The translations under genes were made by a program, and so were the position numbers. The notes under the pieces were generated by a model that made no database searches, had not been told where the DNA came from, and saw nothing but the letters and a program-made list of their open reading frames with translations. A stretch of DNA of 64,000 bases from Anaeramoeba flamelloides (Eukaryota; Metamonada; Anaeramoebidae): the NCBI GenBank assembly GCA_027625915.1, contig JANTQA010000026.1, positions 1,674,001 through 1,738,000 on the forward strand, read 5' to 3'. Below, piece by piece: positions 21,501 to 30,476 of the stretch (within the stretch, counting starts at the first letter, position 1; each line of letters opens with the position of its first letter).

Positions 21501-23211
21501 TTTATGATTTTAACTTTGAAACAAGTAAATCGTGGGTCCATTTTTTCTTCAGAATGAAAATTCTTTTTAAGAAGCGAAATATACAATAACACAACAACTA
21601 AGCACTCTCCAGTGAGGGAGTGTATTCCTTAAAAAGGACTGATCAAAGATTAAAAATGGAAAAAAAAATCCTTACTGGTTGTTTGAATTTCTTTCTTTAA
21701 GCAATAGTTAATAAGCTCAAAAGTTTTTGAATTGGTCTCATAAATTTGAAGAATAAATAAAACAATCTTATCACATTTTTTTAATTTTTTTAAGGTTTTG
21801 ATGATCAAATCTAAGGCTTCTTTGTTTGGGTGGAATAAAAGATCGACTAACTCTTTTTCAGAAAATTGGAGAGTTGTACTTTGCAATTCCTTTTCACGAA
21901 GCTTTTTTTCTTGTTTTTTTAATCGTTCCTCTTCCTTTTTCTTTCTTTTCTCTTCTCTTCTCTTTCTTTTTTCTTGTTCCTTTTCTTTCTCTTTTTCTTT
22001 TTTTTCTTGTTCCTTTTCTTTCTCCTTTTCTTTTCTTTTTTGTAATTCAAGTTGTTTGTCTTGTTCCTTTCTCTTCTTCTTTGATTGCTTCTTTTTTTGT
22101 TTTTCCTGTTTCTCGTGCAATAGCTTTGATTTTTTGCTCATTTTCTTTAATTTTTTACCAGTGACAGGGCTACCGAGGGACAACCCCCTTCCGGCTAGTG
22201 GTTTGGATTCAAGTTGCTTTGCAATATCAAGAACATTTTTTATTGATTCTTGTTGCACTTTTAAATTTTCGTTCTTTTTTCCTTTCTTTTTTTTTTTGTT
22301 GTTTTTCTTGGGTTTCTTGGGTTTCTTGTTTTTCGTACTCTTGTTGGTTTTTTTTTTTGGTTTCTCTTTGGTTTTTTTTTTGTTTTTGATCGGCGTGAGC
22401 TTGGTTTTGTTTTGGAGAATTATTTTTTCACCCAAGGCTATCGAATTAAATCTTTGGATTGTAGAATCAAAACTAAGGAAACGGAACAATACAGAAACAA
22501 AATACAAAATACGTTTTAGACAGATCACCGAAGAGGTGAAACACATTCAAAAAAAAAAAAAAGAATTGAAAAGTGGTTGTTACTTGGTTTTTCGGTTTTC
22601 TTCTCGGTTCGCATCAATTTTTTTTTTTGAAGACACCCCGTTTTGATTTTTTATTTTCTTTTGAGAATGCTTACTAGCAATCCCTTGTCTATTTGTAAAC
22701 CTTTTTGGGTTTTGACTCTTGTCATTTGTTTTGTTTTTGTTTTTGTTTTTTTTCTTGTTCTTGTTATTGTTATTGTTCATGTTCTTGTTCTTGTTTTTAG
22801 GGTTTGGTGATTTAACACCGTCAATTGGCTTGTTGTTGTTTCTTTCAAAATCTTTTCTTTTTGAAAATTGATTAAATTTCTTAGTGTTGTTTTTTGGTGA
22901 CTTGGTGTGATTTACATTGACTGACTTTGAATACTTGTGACCAAAATTCCTATTACTTTATGAATTGAATCAAAAAATTTTGGAAATTTATTAACCAAAC
23001 AAAAAAAGAAAAAACAAAAATTTTTATTTCTTTCTTACTTTTTTTTTGGAAAGATCTTTTTTTGTGGTTCAGGATTTTGTAAGCTAAACTGAGAAATCAA
23101 ATTTTCCATTCGAGACGATCTACTTGTAACAACAGGTATACGAACAAGATCACTTTGTGAAACTTTTCCATTTTCTGTTTTCTTTATTTTGAAATTTTGT
23201 TTGACTGACAT
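11917..23211 (-). CDS. RasGAP-domain protein, five exons with two giant introns
   Basis: Exons on the minus strand are 23211-23039, 22949-22584, 22472-21676, 16407-16140 and 12556-11917, with introns of 89, 111, 5268 and 3583 bp. All have GT-AG ends and matching phases; the CDS is 2244 nt for 747 aa. Residues 1-380 are Lys/Asn/Glu-rich and largely disordered, with a charged helix. The RasGAP domain spans about 383-630: an N-terminal helical part with KTFELINYCLKKEIQTT, the arginine-finger motif NLFRSNTFATK (R453), then EIRELCYIIRNEV and VGGFIFLR with the second conserved Arg (R567). The tail is very acidic. RasGAPs speed GTP hydrolysis on Ras and so switch off Ras signalling at membranes. Both catalytic arginines are present, so activity is expected. 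The split site of the domain falls between exons 3 and 4, where the long intron lies. Confidence 0.85.
12660..13060 (+). mobile_element. Decayed LINE fragment, C-terminal end of reverse transcriptase ORF
   Basis: In one plus-strand frame about 70 codons read through a single TAG, with IIHKWSENGLNRY, then the zinc-knuckle-like YPCLKKKVDDVDHFIWDC followed by KRYKKTRRYW. This C...H...C pattern with a following basic stretch is typical of the C-terminal part of non-LTR reverse transcriptases. A second frame continues with KEDTDELLRKMNTKEI and ends in TAG near 13050, so frameshifts have accumulated. The reverse transcriptase core and endonuclease are absent, as in a 5'-truncated insertion. It lies antisense inside a RasGAP intron. 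Confidence 0.6.
13186..13340 (-). mobile_element. SINE-like element E, copy 3 (E3)
   Basis: Read on the minus strand it starts ATTTATTGTTAAGG and carries a 10-bp hairpin GATTAAATGA/TCATTTAATC (13318-13327 with 13303-13312). The conserved body AAGTGACTAAATTTGAGAC follows, then a tail with TTAGTTTTCTAAAAAA. It abuts the left end of C6. A clean target duplication could not be seen because both flanks are A-rich. It aligns with the copies at 33249 and 46075. Confidence 0.65.
13343..13889 (+). mobile_element. TIR element family C, copy 6
   Basis: The left end is degenerate (TAAAATTC, then GGTTAAAACAGT). The core matches the other C copies, including GATCGACCAATATTCC. The right end GTTAAAAATTTGTTTTTGAA then TTGGAGTTTA is the inverse of the left end of C5. 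Non-coding. It lies in a RasGAP intron directly beside E3. Confidence 0.6.
16140..16407 (-). CDS. RasGAP gene, exon 4 (arginine finger)
   Basis: Acceptor TTTAATAAATAG, donor GTAATT. The exon starts with two bases that complete a Lys codon from exon 3 and encodes NFENLFRSNTFATKLTTAS, then GKMYGREYLIQTLKDP, NLEIDPNEFDE and LELNCQRMQDKADLF, ending before EIRELC in the next exon. The Phe-Arg pair in LFRSN is the arginine finger that enters the Ras active site in this family. The alternative reading from the internal Met alone would lack this finger. Confidence 0.87.
16750..17080. repeat. G-hairpin cluster 1
   Basis: Ga hairpins lie at about 16752-16816 and 17016-17078: inverted arms of the type AATTTAAAAGAATTGAGTAA with TTACTCAATTCTTTTAAATT, ending CTGGAAAA. 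A Gb hairpin lies at 16944-16999 (TTGAAATAAAAA-type arms around AAAATTT). Between them, 16895-16926 carries three degenerate 10-bp units of the GGTACTTGAC type. The same two hairpins and decamer recur at 19.5, 48.1 and 57.0 kb, with a single Ga at 63.6 kb. Confidence 0.65.
17107..18035. repeat. Outer palindrome enclosing element A3
   Basis: Left arm 17107-17250 and right arm 17879-18035 are inverted copies. They share TTTCTCTATTTTT, AAAATCAATTTTTAAAAGAA and the CCTGTGCGAGG/CCTCGCACAGG core. The space between the arms is almost exactly occupied by element A3. This suggests that an A element inserted into the loop of a foldback element. No other copy of the outer arms was found in this window. 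Confidence 0.65.
17301..17864 (-). mobile_element. TIR element family A, copy 3 (reversed)
   Basis: It starts TAAACTCCATTTTACTCAAA and ends GACTGAAAGCGAGTTTA, an inverted pair, with TA at both borders. Internally it matches the reverse complement of A2, including GAACTTCTCGTGCAAAATTT and AAGAACCAATCAA. About 560 bp, non-coding. It is nested in the loop of the outer palindrome. Confidence 0.75.
18738..19205 (-). pseudogene. Decayed coding trace of unknown protein, inside RasGAP intron
   Basis: A 155-codon minus-strand frame opens with KVDSFFSNLKKSYKNRSFKG, QVISGEKYFFEIE and RIKNKSVCDIQSIAFKNQ. After this the family-like reading continues in another frame with NFRKKTPKSDNKF, DYNFEKKIYVSFEV and a stop after HFSSF. 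That second part resembles the translation at 41206-41364 (FRKNVPKINTQFPIR, then NYNFDNNFVSFEV and a stop after FGAF). The alternation of beta-strand-like segments might suit an arrestin-type or other beta-sandwich fold, but I cannot name the family. The frame change suggests a pseudogene or an unresolved intron. Confidence 0.4.
19490..19865. repeat. G-hairpin cluster 2
   Basis: The cluster reads: reversed decamers (19496-19524), Ga hairpin (19528-19601), Gb hairpin (19612-19676), Ga hairpin (19683-19756), one reversed decamer (19757-19770), Gb hairpin (19775-19840). The spacers are variants of AAAACCTAACGGCGG. Alternation of the two hairpins is strict here, which makes this the clearest example of the family. 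Confidence 0.7.
21598..21638 (-). other. Possible alternative terminal exon of the RasGAP gene
   Basis: Splicing the exon-3 donor (21675) to the acceptor TTTGATCAG at 21639 would remove only 37 bp and add residues ILFKEYTPSLESA before a TAG stop, giving 458 aa. The phase fits and both splice motifs are good. It would make a protein cut off at the arginine finger, with Lys in its place. Splicing to exon 4 gives a proper RasGAP, so this is either a regulatory alternative end or an accident. Confidence 0.35.
21676..23211 (-). CDS. RasGAP gene, 5' exons 1-3 (basic N-terminus and first GAP helices)
   Basis: The start ATG is at 23211. Exon 1 encodes MSVKQNFKIKKTENGK to IFPKK; exon 2 encodes an Asn/Lys-rich stretch (NKNKKKNKNKNKTNDKS); exon 3 encodes FDSTIQRFNSIALGEK, then Lys-rich and Glu/Lys coiled segments, the short GRGLSLGSPVTGKK patch and the beginning of the GAP domain (QFSEKELVDLLFHPNKEAL to LKKEIQTT). 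The first two introns are 89 and 111 bp. The basic low-complexity region could bind acidic partners or membranes; this is inference. An open frame upstream of exon 3 (to 22546) is intron read-through. Confidence 0.83.
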
Positions 23212-25825
23212 ATTCAGAAGAAATATAATTGAAAAAAATAATAGTTACAAATCATAATCATTGCCGAAAGATTTACAAAATTATTGTCACTTTTTCTCCA
23301 GAGTTGTTCCTTTTTCGAAACAAATTGACACATAGTTTTTACATTTTTTGAAAATTTCGAAAATTGGCTTGTAATGAATTATAATTGTTTTTGGTGATGA
23401 AAGCTACTGACAAAACTGTAATAAAATTGGTTTTGTTATTTTTTTCTTTTTTTATTATTCGAATTTTAGTGAAAAAATTTTTATAGTCGTGAAAGACAAG
23501 TTGATATTGTCCGTTGTTGAAAAACAGAACTTTCTTCATTAAGTATTGAAAATCCATTTCTTTTAGATGTTCTAAGAATTTCACTTTGTAATTAGAGTAT
23601 TTTTGTAGTTTAGGAAAAAACTATTTCTTCTTTCAGATCTTTTAAGGGCTACCTAAATTCCAAGATCAACCAAGGTTACTTTTCTAAGGAACAACAGGTT
23701 TCTGAACTCAAGAGAAAGTTGAGAAAAGAATTCTCGTTCAAGTTTTGCTTTTAGGTTCATTTTTGAAAATAATTTGTCATTTTGAACAAAACCCTTTCTC
23801 TGATGTAAAATTTGGCCTTTATCCTGAAAAGGTTTAAAAATAAAAAAAATTTAGATGTCAATAACCTTCCCCTGTATTTTAAACAAATCTAGGGTTTAAC
23901 ATAAAGGTACAAATATTCTTGGAAATAAAGGAGTAATTCTTAGCATAAGTGGTAAATTAATTACATTTAAATTTCAAGTGAAATGTTAAAAAAATACAGG
24001 ATATCATTTATTTAAATAATCATTTTAATTGTTTCAAAATATACGAGCCAAATAATTTTCAATATTTTTATAAATTAATACTCAGAATTTACCATCACTA
24101 TTGCAATTATACAATTCTATTTGTTTTTTATTCAATAATAGAATTTCAACTTATGTAAACCTTTGAATCTAAGTTTTAATTTTTTTTTATATTAAAGTTA
24201 CACAATGAAACATAGAATAAAAAAATTCCTATGGTTTATTTTCAAAAGAAATTTAAACATGACTTTTTTTATGTTTAATTTAAATATATTTTGTTTTTTT
24301 AAAAAAAACATTATTATCTGGAATAAGAGTAAATAATTTAGTAGGTTTTTTGAGGATAAATATTTATACTATAAACAATTTTATACGATTTTGAGATTAT
24401 TTTTATGGAATTACAAATTATCTAAATATCACATTTTTACAAAATCAATTATTTCAAAATTCTTTTAGTTTTTTTATAGTTTTATTGATATTTAATTCCC
24501 TATATTTTTTAAAAATATTTGCCAAATTAGAAATATTTTTTGCACTAATTAATCTATAAATGTCTTCAATATTTTCTATTAATGAGCTATTTATTGAGAA
24601 TTCTTCTTGTGTATATGTAAATCAAAAAAAGATTGTTTATATAACTTATTTGGAAATTATTAATAGGTTCATCTATTTAATATTTCATTAAAGTAAACAT
24701 ACGCCCCCACCCAAGTAAAAATAAAATATTAAAAACTTTTTTGTTAATTCAAATATAAATTATTAAAAATAGATTTTTGGAAGAAAAAAAAATGAATTTT
24801 TGAACATTAATAAAGGAACTCTAATGTTTATAAAAACATACTGAACAGGGAATTTTGTTTCAACTTATTTTTTTGAGAGTTTTACTTTTATTGTCATAGC
24901 CAATATACCGGAATTAAATTATTTTGTATTCGAATTTGAAATCTATTTTACTATTCTCAACTGTTTGAACTGTAATTAATAATATCTTTCCCTGATTTAA
25001 ATTATTATTTGTTTTAATATTTTTCTTGTTTTTATTTTTTATCGAAAATAAAATTATGGAAATCATCCAAAAAATTATTTTTCAACTATAAGTTAAAGGG
25101 GTTGTAGATAAACAAAAAAAAAAAAAAATAGCCTATAATATTCGTAAAGGAATTTTCACTAAAGGTATTTTTTTTCAGAATTTTTTCTTGTAGAATTTCT
25201 ACTTTTAAATTCAAACAGAAAATCCTCGACTTTATTAATATATGCAGATCATTTCAAAGTAAAAGTTTAATTTTTAAAAAATCGACATAAAAAAAAATTT
25301 CTAAAGTATAGTAATATAATTATAAAAAATATTCTTAAGATCATCAAAATATTTTTCATTAGTTCAATTTGAAAGAAATATTTCACAAAAATGATTTTTT
25401 TAATGCCGAAAAATACAAAAAGTTTTTTTTTTTTTTTTGATTTTTATTTTATTATTATTGAAAAGAGCCAATTCAACAAAATTATCCTCTGTTTACCCGA
25501 AACACTATTTTTTTTAGAATTTTTTATAGAACATGTAATGTTGGCGGGGTTACCAATTATAGAATCTATTTTCTATAAAATGAAAAAAAAAAAAATAATT
25601 TAAAAACAAAGACAAAACAAAAGAGTAATGAAATCAAGAAAAAAAGGTAGGTAAATAATAATAAGAATAATGTAAAAATATTAGTACATTTATATTTTGT
25701 GCTTCAATTGTTGAATGGGGATGATGATTCTTATTATGTCATAAAATTCCAAGACATCACTATGCTTAATTTCAATAGAGAGTTCTTAATGTTTTATCTA
25801 CTGTCGACCAAAAAAAATAAAAAAA

Positions 25826-26366
25826 TAAACTCTTTTTCAGTCAAAGGGGCCCAGTTTTATTGAAGAAATGGAAGACATTCTATGAGTTTAATTCATTACT
25901 CTTATCAAACTAAAATTTTCAATCTTTAGATCATAATCATTTTTTCTCATTTTGTAAAATTTTGTTTTTTTTGTTTTTTGATTTTTGCTTTTTTTTTTTT
26001 TTTAAATTAATTTTGAAAAAAAAATGTTTGAAAAACGAAATAAACGTTAAGAAAAGTTAAGCTTTGTATGTTCTTTTAAAATTCATACACTTACAAGTAA
26101 AAAATATTATTGTCAACAATTTTAATTTCCTAAAGAAATTGAGAATTTTGCACGAGACGTTCCAATCAATGAGGCCCAAAAAATTTTTTAACATTTATTT
26201 TTTTTTTGAAATTTATAGTTTGTTCAGGGGTTTCTTTTATAATTATGGACTCTTATAAGAAGTTTATTATTTCTCGTATTTCTAAACAATCTAAGTTTGA
26301 TTGGTTCTTAAAAATAAAGTGACTTTTTCATTTTTGGCTGGGCCCCTTTGAGTGAAATGGAGTTTA
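25826..26366 (+). mobile_element. TIR element family A, copy 2
   Basis: It starts TAAACTCTTTTTCAGTCAAA followed by GGGGCCCAG and ends with the inverse, CTGGGCCCCTTTGAGTGAAA then TGGAGTTTA. TA lies at both ends. This copy has the best-preserved terminal repeats of the family, about 28 bp. The interior has a T-rich middle and no coding capacity. A Tc1/mariner-like non-autonomous element is the simplest guess from the TA borders. Confidence 0.78.
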
Positions 26367-26369
26367 CAT

Positions 26370-26590
26370 TCCAATGAAAGGTGCACAAAATTTTTTTTAA
26401 CTTTTTAATTTTTTTTTGAAATTTATAGTTATTGTTCAGGCTTTTCTTTTATGAATCCAACCCTCATTTGTGGTTGATTATTTCTCTTATTTCTAAACAA
26501 TCTAAGTTTTGTTGATTCTTAAAAATATAGTGATTTTTCATTTTTTCTTGGGTACCTTTGAGTGAGATAGAGTTTATATTCCTTTATTAA
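26370..26590 (+). repeat. Tandem partial copy of the A-element right arm
   Basis: It starts 4 bp after A2 and repeats its right ~200 bp, including TATAGTT...TTGTTCAGG, ATTTCTCTTATTTCTAAACA and the end GGGTACCTTTGAGTGAGATA then GAGTTTATA. The left half is missing. This is an end-to-end duplication of one terminus or a second, truncated insertion. Confidence 0.65.
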
Positions 26591-26850
26591 GTATTAAATA
26601 TGATCTTTTTGATAAATTCTACTTTAGTTTGTTAGTTTATTTTATCCCAATTATATTATGGTTTGATATTATACAATTATTCGAAAAATGAATTCAAAGT
26701 TATAACTGCTTATATTAATGATAGATTAAGAGGAATTTTAAAGTTCCAAAAATATACAACTTTAACATTGATTTGTAACAAAAACAGGGTTAATCTCATT
26801 AACAAAACTATAACTAGAAGAAAATTTAAACCCATTGAAATATTAAACTA

Positions 26851-26996
26851 CAGTCTTTCCAAGTCTACCATAAAATTTTAAATTAAACACAATTGAGTTT
26901 TCTATTCTTAATTCAGAATTTTTTGTAAATAGAAAATAGGAATAGAAAACTCAATTATGTTTTATTTAAAATTTTATGATAGCCTTGGAACTGCTG
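26851..26996. mobile_element. TA-flanked hairpin MITE L
   Basis: The 146-bp element starts CAGTCTTTCCAAG and ends CTTGGAACTGCTG, flanked by TA on both sides. The arms match over about 58 bp, including ATAAAATTTTAAAT and TTGAGTTTTCTATTC. TA duplication plus CAG...CTG ends are typical of Tc1/mariner and pogo-type MITEs. It overlaps the end of a spurious 72-codon frame. Confidence 0.72.
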
Positions 26997-27922
26997 TAAC
27001 TAAATTTACCACAATTAGTTTACCTTGTGAATCATGATATTCTCTTTAATCTCGGAGAAATCACTGAAACACATTGGAATCAAATGGAACATTTTTTACA
27101 AATTAAAAGATAGATATTAGAATGTAAAAAAATGTTTCTGAAAAAAATATATCAAAAAATCTCCATATTCGATTAAAGGTTGAAAAGCTTCTGATTATTT
27201 GAAAAAATTCTTAAACAATTAGAACAAAATAGATTTGTACTTTCAAAAAATATCTTCGAAAAAAATATTCAGTTCAATTCACAAAATTTCAGGTTTTTAA
27301 CAAATGTTTTAAAGAGACTTTCATATTTTTATAAATAAAAATAATAGTTTACTAATCCAACTTAGTTGTTTAAAAGCATAAAAAACACCATAAAAATAGT
27401 GTAAAATTTCAGATCATTTCTCATGGGGATGTATGAAAATTAAAATTATTAATAATTAAATAAATTCTTAATATGATTTAAACATCAAGTCTAATAGTTA
27501 AGGTAATTTTTAACAATTTCTCAAATTTCTCATTTTTTAATTACTTTCAAAGTTTTTTCAATTGGACTTCAAAAATTATTAAGATACTTTTTTTTTTTTT
27601 TTTTTTAACAATATATATAACAAATGAAAATTTTAGGTATTACACAAATTTCTTTTATTTGTATTTTTTTACTTTTTTTTTGTTCTTTGCTATTTTTTAA
27701 TAGTTTTCATGTTTTAGGTTTTAAAAACTTCGAGTTTTCTTTTTATTTAAAAATAATATATTTATATTCAATAATAAAAAACATTTTAAAAAAAAGATAG
27801 AGAATGGGGCGAAGAAATGGTAAGAAAGAAAAAATAAGAAAAAATAATTATAAACACATCCCTCTTTAATACAGACTTTGTTTACGGATATACATACTGA
27901 TACACACGCGCATATATAGATA

Positions 27923-28440
27923 TAAACTAAATTCCAAAATTTTAGACACAGGTTAAATAATTACAAGAATAAAACCAATGCTGTTTTACTTTCAATTTGT
28001 GAACTATTTCATTTAAAATTATTTTATCATTTTTTTGTCTTTTTTGTTTTTGCTTTCGTTTTTCCAATTATGTAATCTGTTTCGTTCGATTATTATTTTT
28101 TTTACAAAGATTGGTTGAAAAAACGTTAAAATTGAGTTCTTTGAAATATAAAAATCACATATGATTAGTTGATGTTTCTAACTTTTCGTCGATCAATAAT
28201 TGGGTGTGAAATTTCAACAAATTTCCTAAGATATTTTTTTGTTCTGCTCGTTTCATCATTTTGGACATAAAGATTTTTTTTTTTTTTGTTTTTTGGATAA
28301 AAAAGTTGCATATATAAACATTAATATAGATAACTTGAATGTGCTTTAATATTAAGTTTGCCAAAATATAAGAAATTAAGGGTTTTTTTTGCCTATTTTT
28401 AATTTTAGATTATGTACACTTATTTGGAATCCGGTTTTTA
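27923..28440 (+). mobile_element. TIR element family C, copy 2
   Basis: It starts TAAACTAAATTCCAAAATTT and ends with the inverse ATTTGGAATCCGGTTTTTA. The core (GTCGATCAATAATTG, GTTCTGCTCGTTTCATCATT) aligns with C1 and C3. It ends about 150 bp before the MYB stop codon, so it may overlap the 3' UTR. Confidence 0.72.
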
Positions 28441-28594
28441 TCTATAATATCATTTATAATTAATGTATTTAAGCCACCTTTAATAAAAAAATGTGTTTAT
28501 AGATATTAACCCATTGAAATATACTTTAATGTGTATGTATTGATTGAATACAATAATTACCAATAAATTCTGTACAACATCATCTCCAGGGCAA

Positions 28595-29234
28595 TCAATT
28601 ATTCCAATTAGAGGGCTCTCGGATATTTTCATCAAAAACATTTGGAAACAATAAAGAATTAAATTGATTTTCTTCAAAAAATGGTTCGTTTCTCTCGCTG
28701 ATCGAATATTTATTAAATTCACAATTTAATGGATTCTCAAAAAAGAGATTATAATCTGGGTCTTGTAGCGAAACTGAGTTTTTAAAATCATTAAATAAAT
28801 TCAGATTTTGGTTTAATGGTGTAAAATCATTTTCTGTGGGTTCAAATGGATTTGAATTTGTTAAAGACTTTTTCCCTGGATTATAAATTTCTTCCAAATT
28901 AATAAAATCACTATTATTTGCCAAATTGTCACAATTATTGCTCAGCATATGTTTAACATTTTGGTTTGTGAGTGTATTATTCTCTTGGTTTGTGGTTTTT
29001 TCATTATTAGTGATATTAAAAATTTGTGATTTTTGCATTTTAATTTCTTCAGGAATTTGATTTAAATTAGATATGATTAAATTTTGTTTTTTATTGAGGT
29101 CATTTATATGAAAATTATTGAGAAAAGGTTTAAAATTGTAAATATTCAAATTGCTGTTGTGACCATCGGTATTATTCTTTTTATTGTACCCCCTCTCTTT
29201 ATAATTATTATTATTATTATTATTATAGTTTACC

Positions 29235-29321
<87 letters not shown>

Positions 29322-29329
29322 GTTGTATT

Positions 29330-29374
<45 letters not shown>

Positions 29375-30476
29375 ATTAGTAGTGGCAGTAGTAGTATTAA
29401 CATTCCCGGCAGTATTAAGAAAAAATGGATATTGATCATTGTTCTTTTTCTGATTATGATTAAGACAGATATTCTGATTAATTTCCCTTTTTATTGGTTT
29501 GTCATAGTTTAAATCATTTTGGTTAATATTCTGATCATGAAAAAGTTGTTCTTTAATATTTTTTGATTCAATTCGAGTGAATAAATTATTTTTTTTTTGA
29601 AAATGGTTTGTTATTATTTTATTTGTTCTTGGTGAAATGACTATTTTTTTTTTCGTTCTTTTTTTTTTTTTTTTCTTTGATTTTTTTCTTTTAAAGTGTG
29701 TAACTTTTGTTGATCGTGTAGATCTTGGGGAAAGAAAATAATTTTTTGTTTTTTGAGAACGTGCCGAAAGTGGCGATTGAGTGTATCGAGGTGATTTTGT
29801 GTATCTGGGCGATATTGGTGAATTTTGTTTACATAAATTTAATTTTCGAATTTTGAAAGAAACATCGTGTATTGGGTTTAATACTGGACTATTTGTATGC
29901 TCCCTTGGCGAGATTGGTGATAATATTTCATTATCTAAACCAAAGGTTTTATTCCTAATTTTATGAAAATTATCGTTTCTGTTTTTTTGGGTTTCATTTT
30001 GATTATCAAAACACTGCTTTTTATTAGTTATTTTGAATTCATCCGGAATTGTTTTTGAATTGTACTTTATATCAATTGTTAATGATGGTTTTTTAAATGT
30101 GTTTCGACGAAAATTAAATCCCTTTTTACTAATATTTTTTTTTCTTTGTTTTTGTTTTTTTTTCTGGAGAATTATTCCATTATTTTTTTTTTCATTATCA
30201 TTTACATCTTTGACACCAACAGTGATTTTTTTTTGTTTTCGTGCGTTTTTTCTTCTTTTATTATTTTTTTTTTTGGGACTATAATAATTTGGTAACCCTT
30301 TACGTACCCTTAAAGAATGCCAATGGTTTTTTAACATATTGTCGGGTCTTCGGTCGAAAAATTGCCCAATTGTGTTCCATTTATTGCCTATTTCTTTTTG
30401 TTTTTGAACCAAAAGCTCTTCTTCTTCAACAGTAAATGGAGATCTGTTTATATTTGGATTTAATTGATTATGCCAT
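28595..30476 (-). CDS. MYB gene, last exon (repeat 3, Ser-Pro region, poly-Asn)
   Basis: The acceptor ATTATTTTTAG precedes base 30476, whose single base completes the Arg codon of the QCRERW motif. The exon encodes 626 residues. The third MYB repeat keeps two tryptophans and replaces the first with Phe, as is common in third repeats. At least six SP or SPR motifs follow, which are plausible proline-directed kinase sites. The Asn tract is written mostly with AAT and interrupted by Thr. The C-terminal 150 residues are rich in Asn, Glu, Asp and Phe. Confidence 0.88.

Larger units (their letters stand above)
16408..21675 (-). other. RasGAP giant intron 1 (5.27 kb)
   Basis: Donor GTAAGG at 21675, acceptor AATAAATAG. 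It holds G-hairpin clusters (16750-17080 and 19490-19865), an outer palindrome with element A3 inside it (17107-18035) and a decayed coding trace (18738-19205). A possible alternative terminal exon lies just after the donor (21598-21638). Otherwise it is AT-rich and apparently empty. Confidence 0.7.
23212..27922. other. Intergenic region between RasGAP and MYB genes
   Basis: It contains A2 (25826-26366), its partial tandem right arm (26370-26590) and hairpin L (26851-26996). No gene is supported; open frames at 23339, 25391, 26064 and 26663 are short, hydrophobic and rich in Phe/Ile/Lys, or overlap repeats. The first few hundred bases should include the RasGAP promoter, but no motif can be assigned. 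Confidence 0.5.

Noticed and set aside
21798-22646. 282-codon plus-strand frame rich in Phe, Ser and Cys
   Set aside because: It is the antisense shadow of the Lys/Glu-rich RasGAP exon 3 and crosses its intron boundary.
26663-26881. 72-codon plus-strand frame
   Set aside because: Its last third lies within hairpin MITE L, and no family features are present.
29084-29512. Long polyisoleucine open frames opposite and within the MYB last exon
   Set aside because: They are other readings of the ATT/AAT microsatellite that encodes Asn in the real MYB frame.
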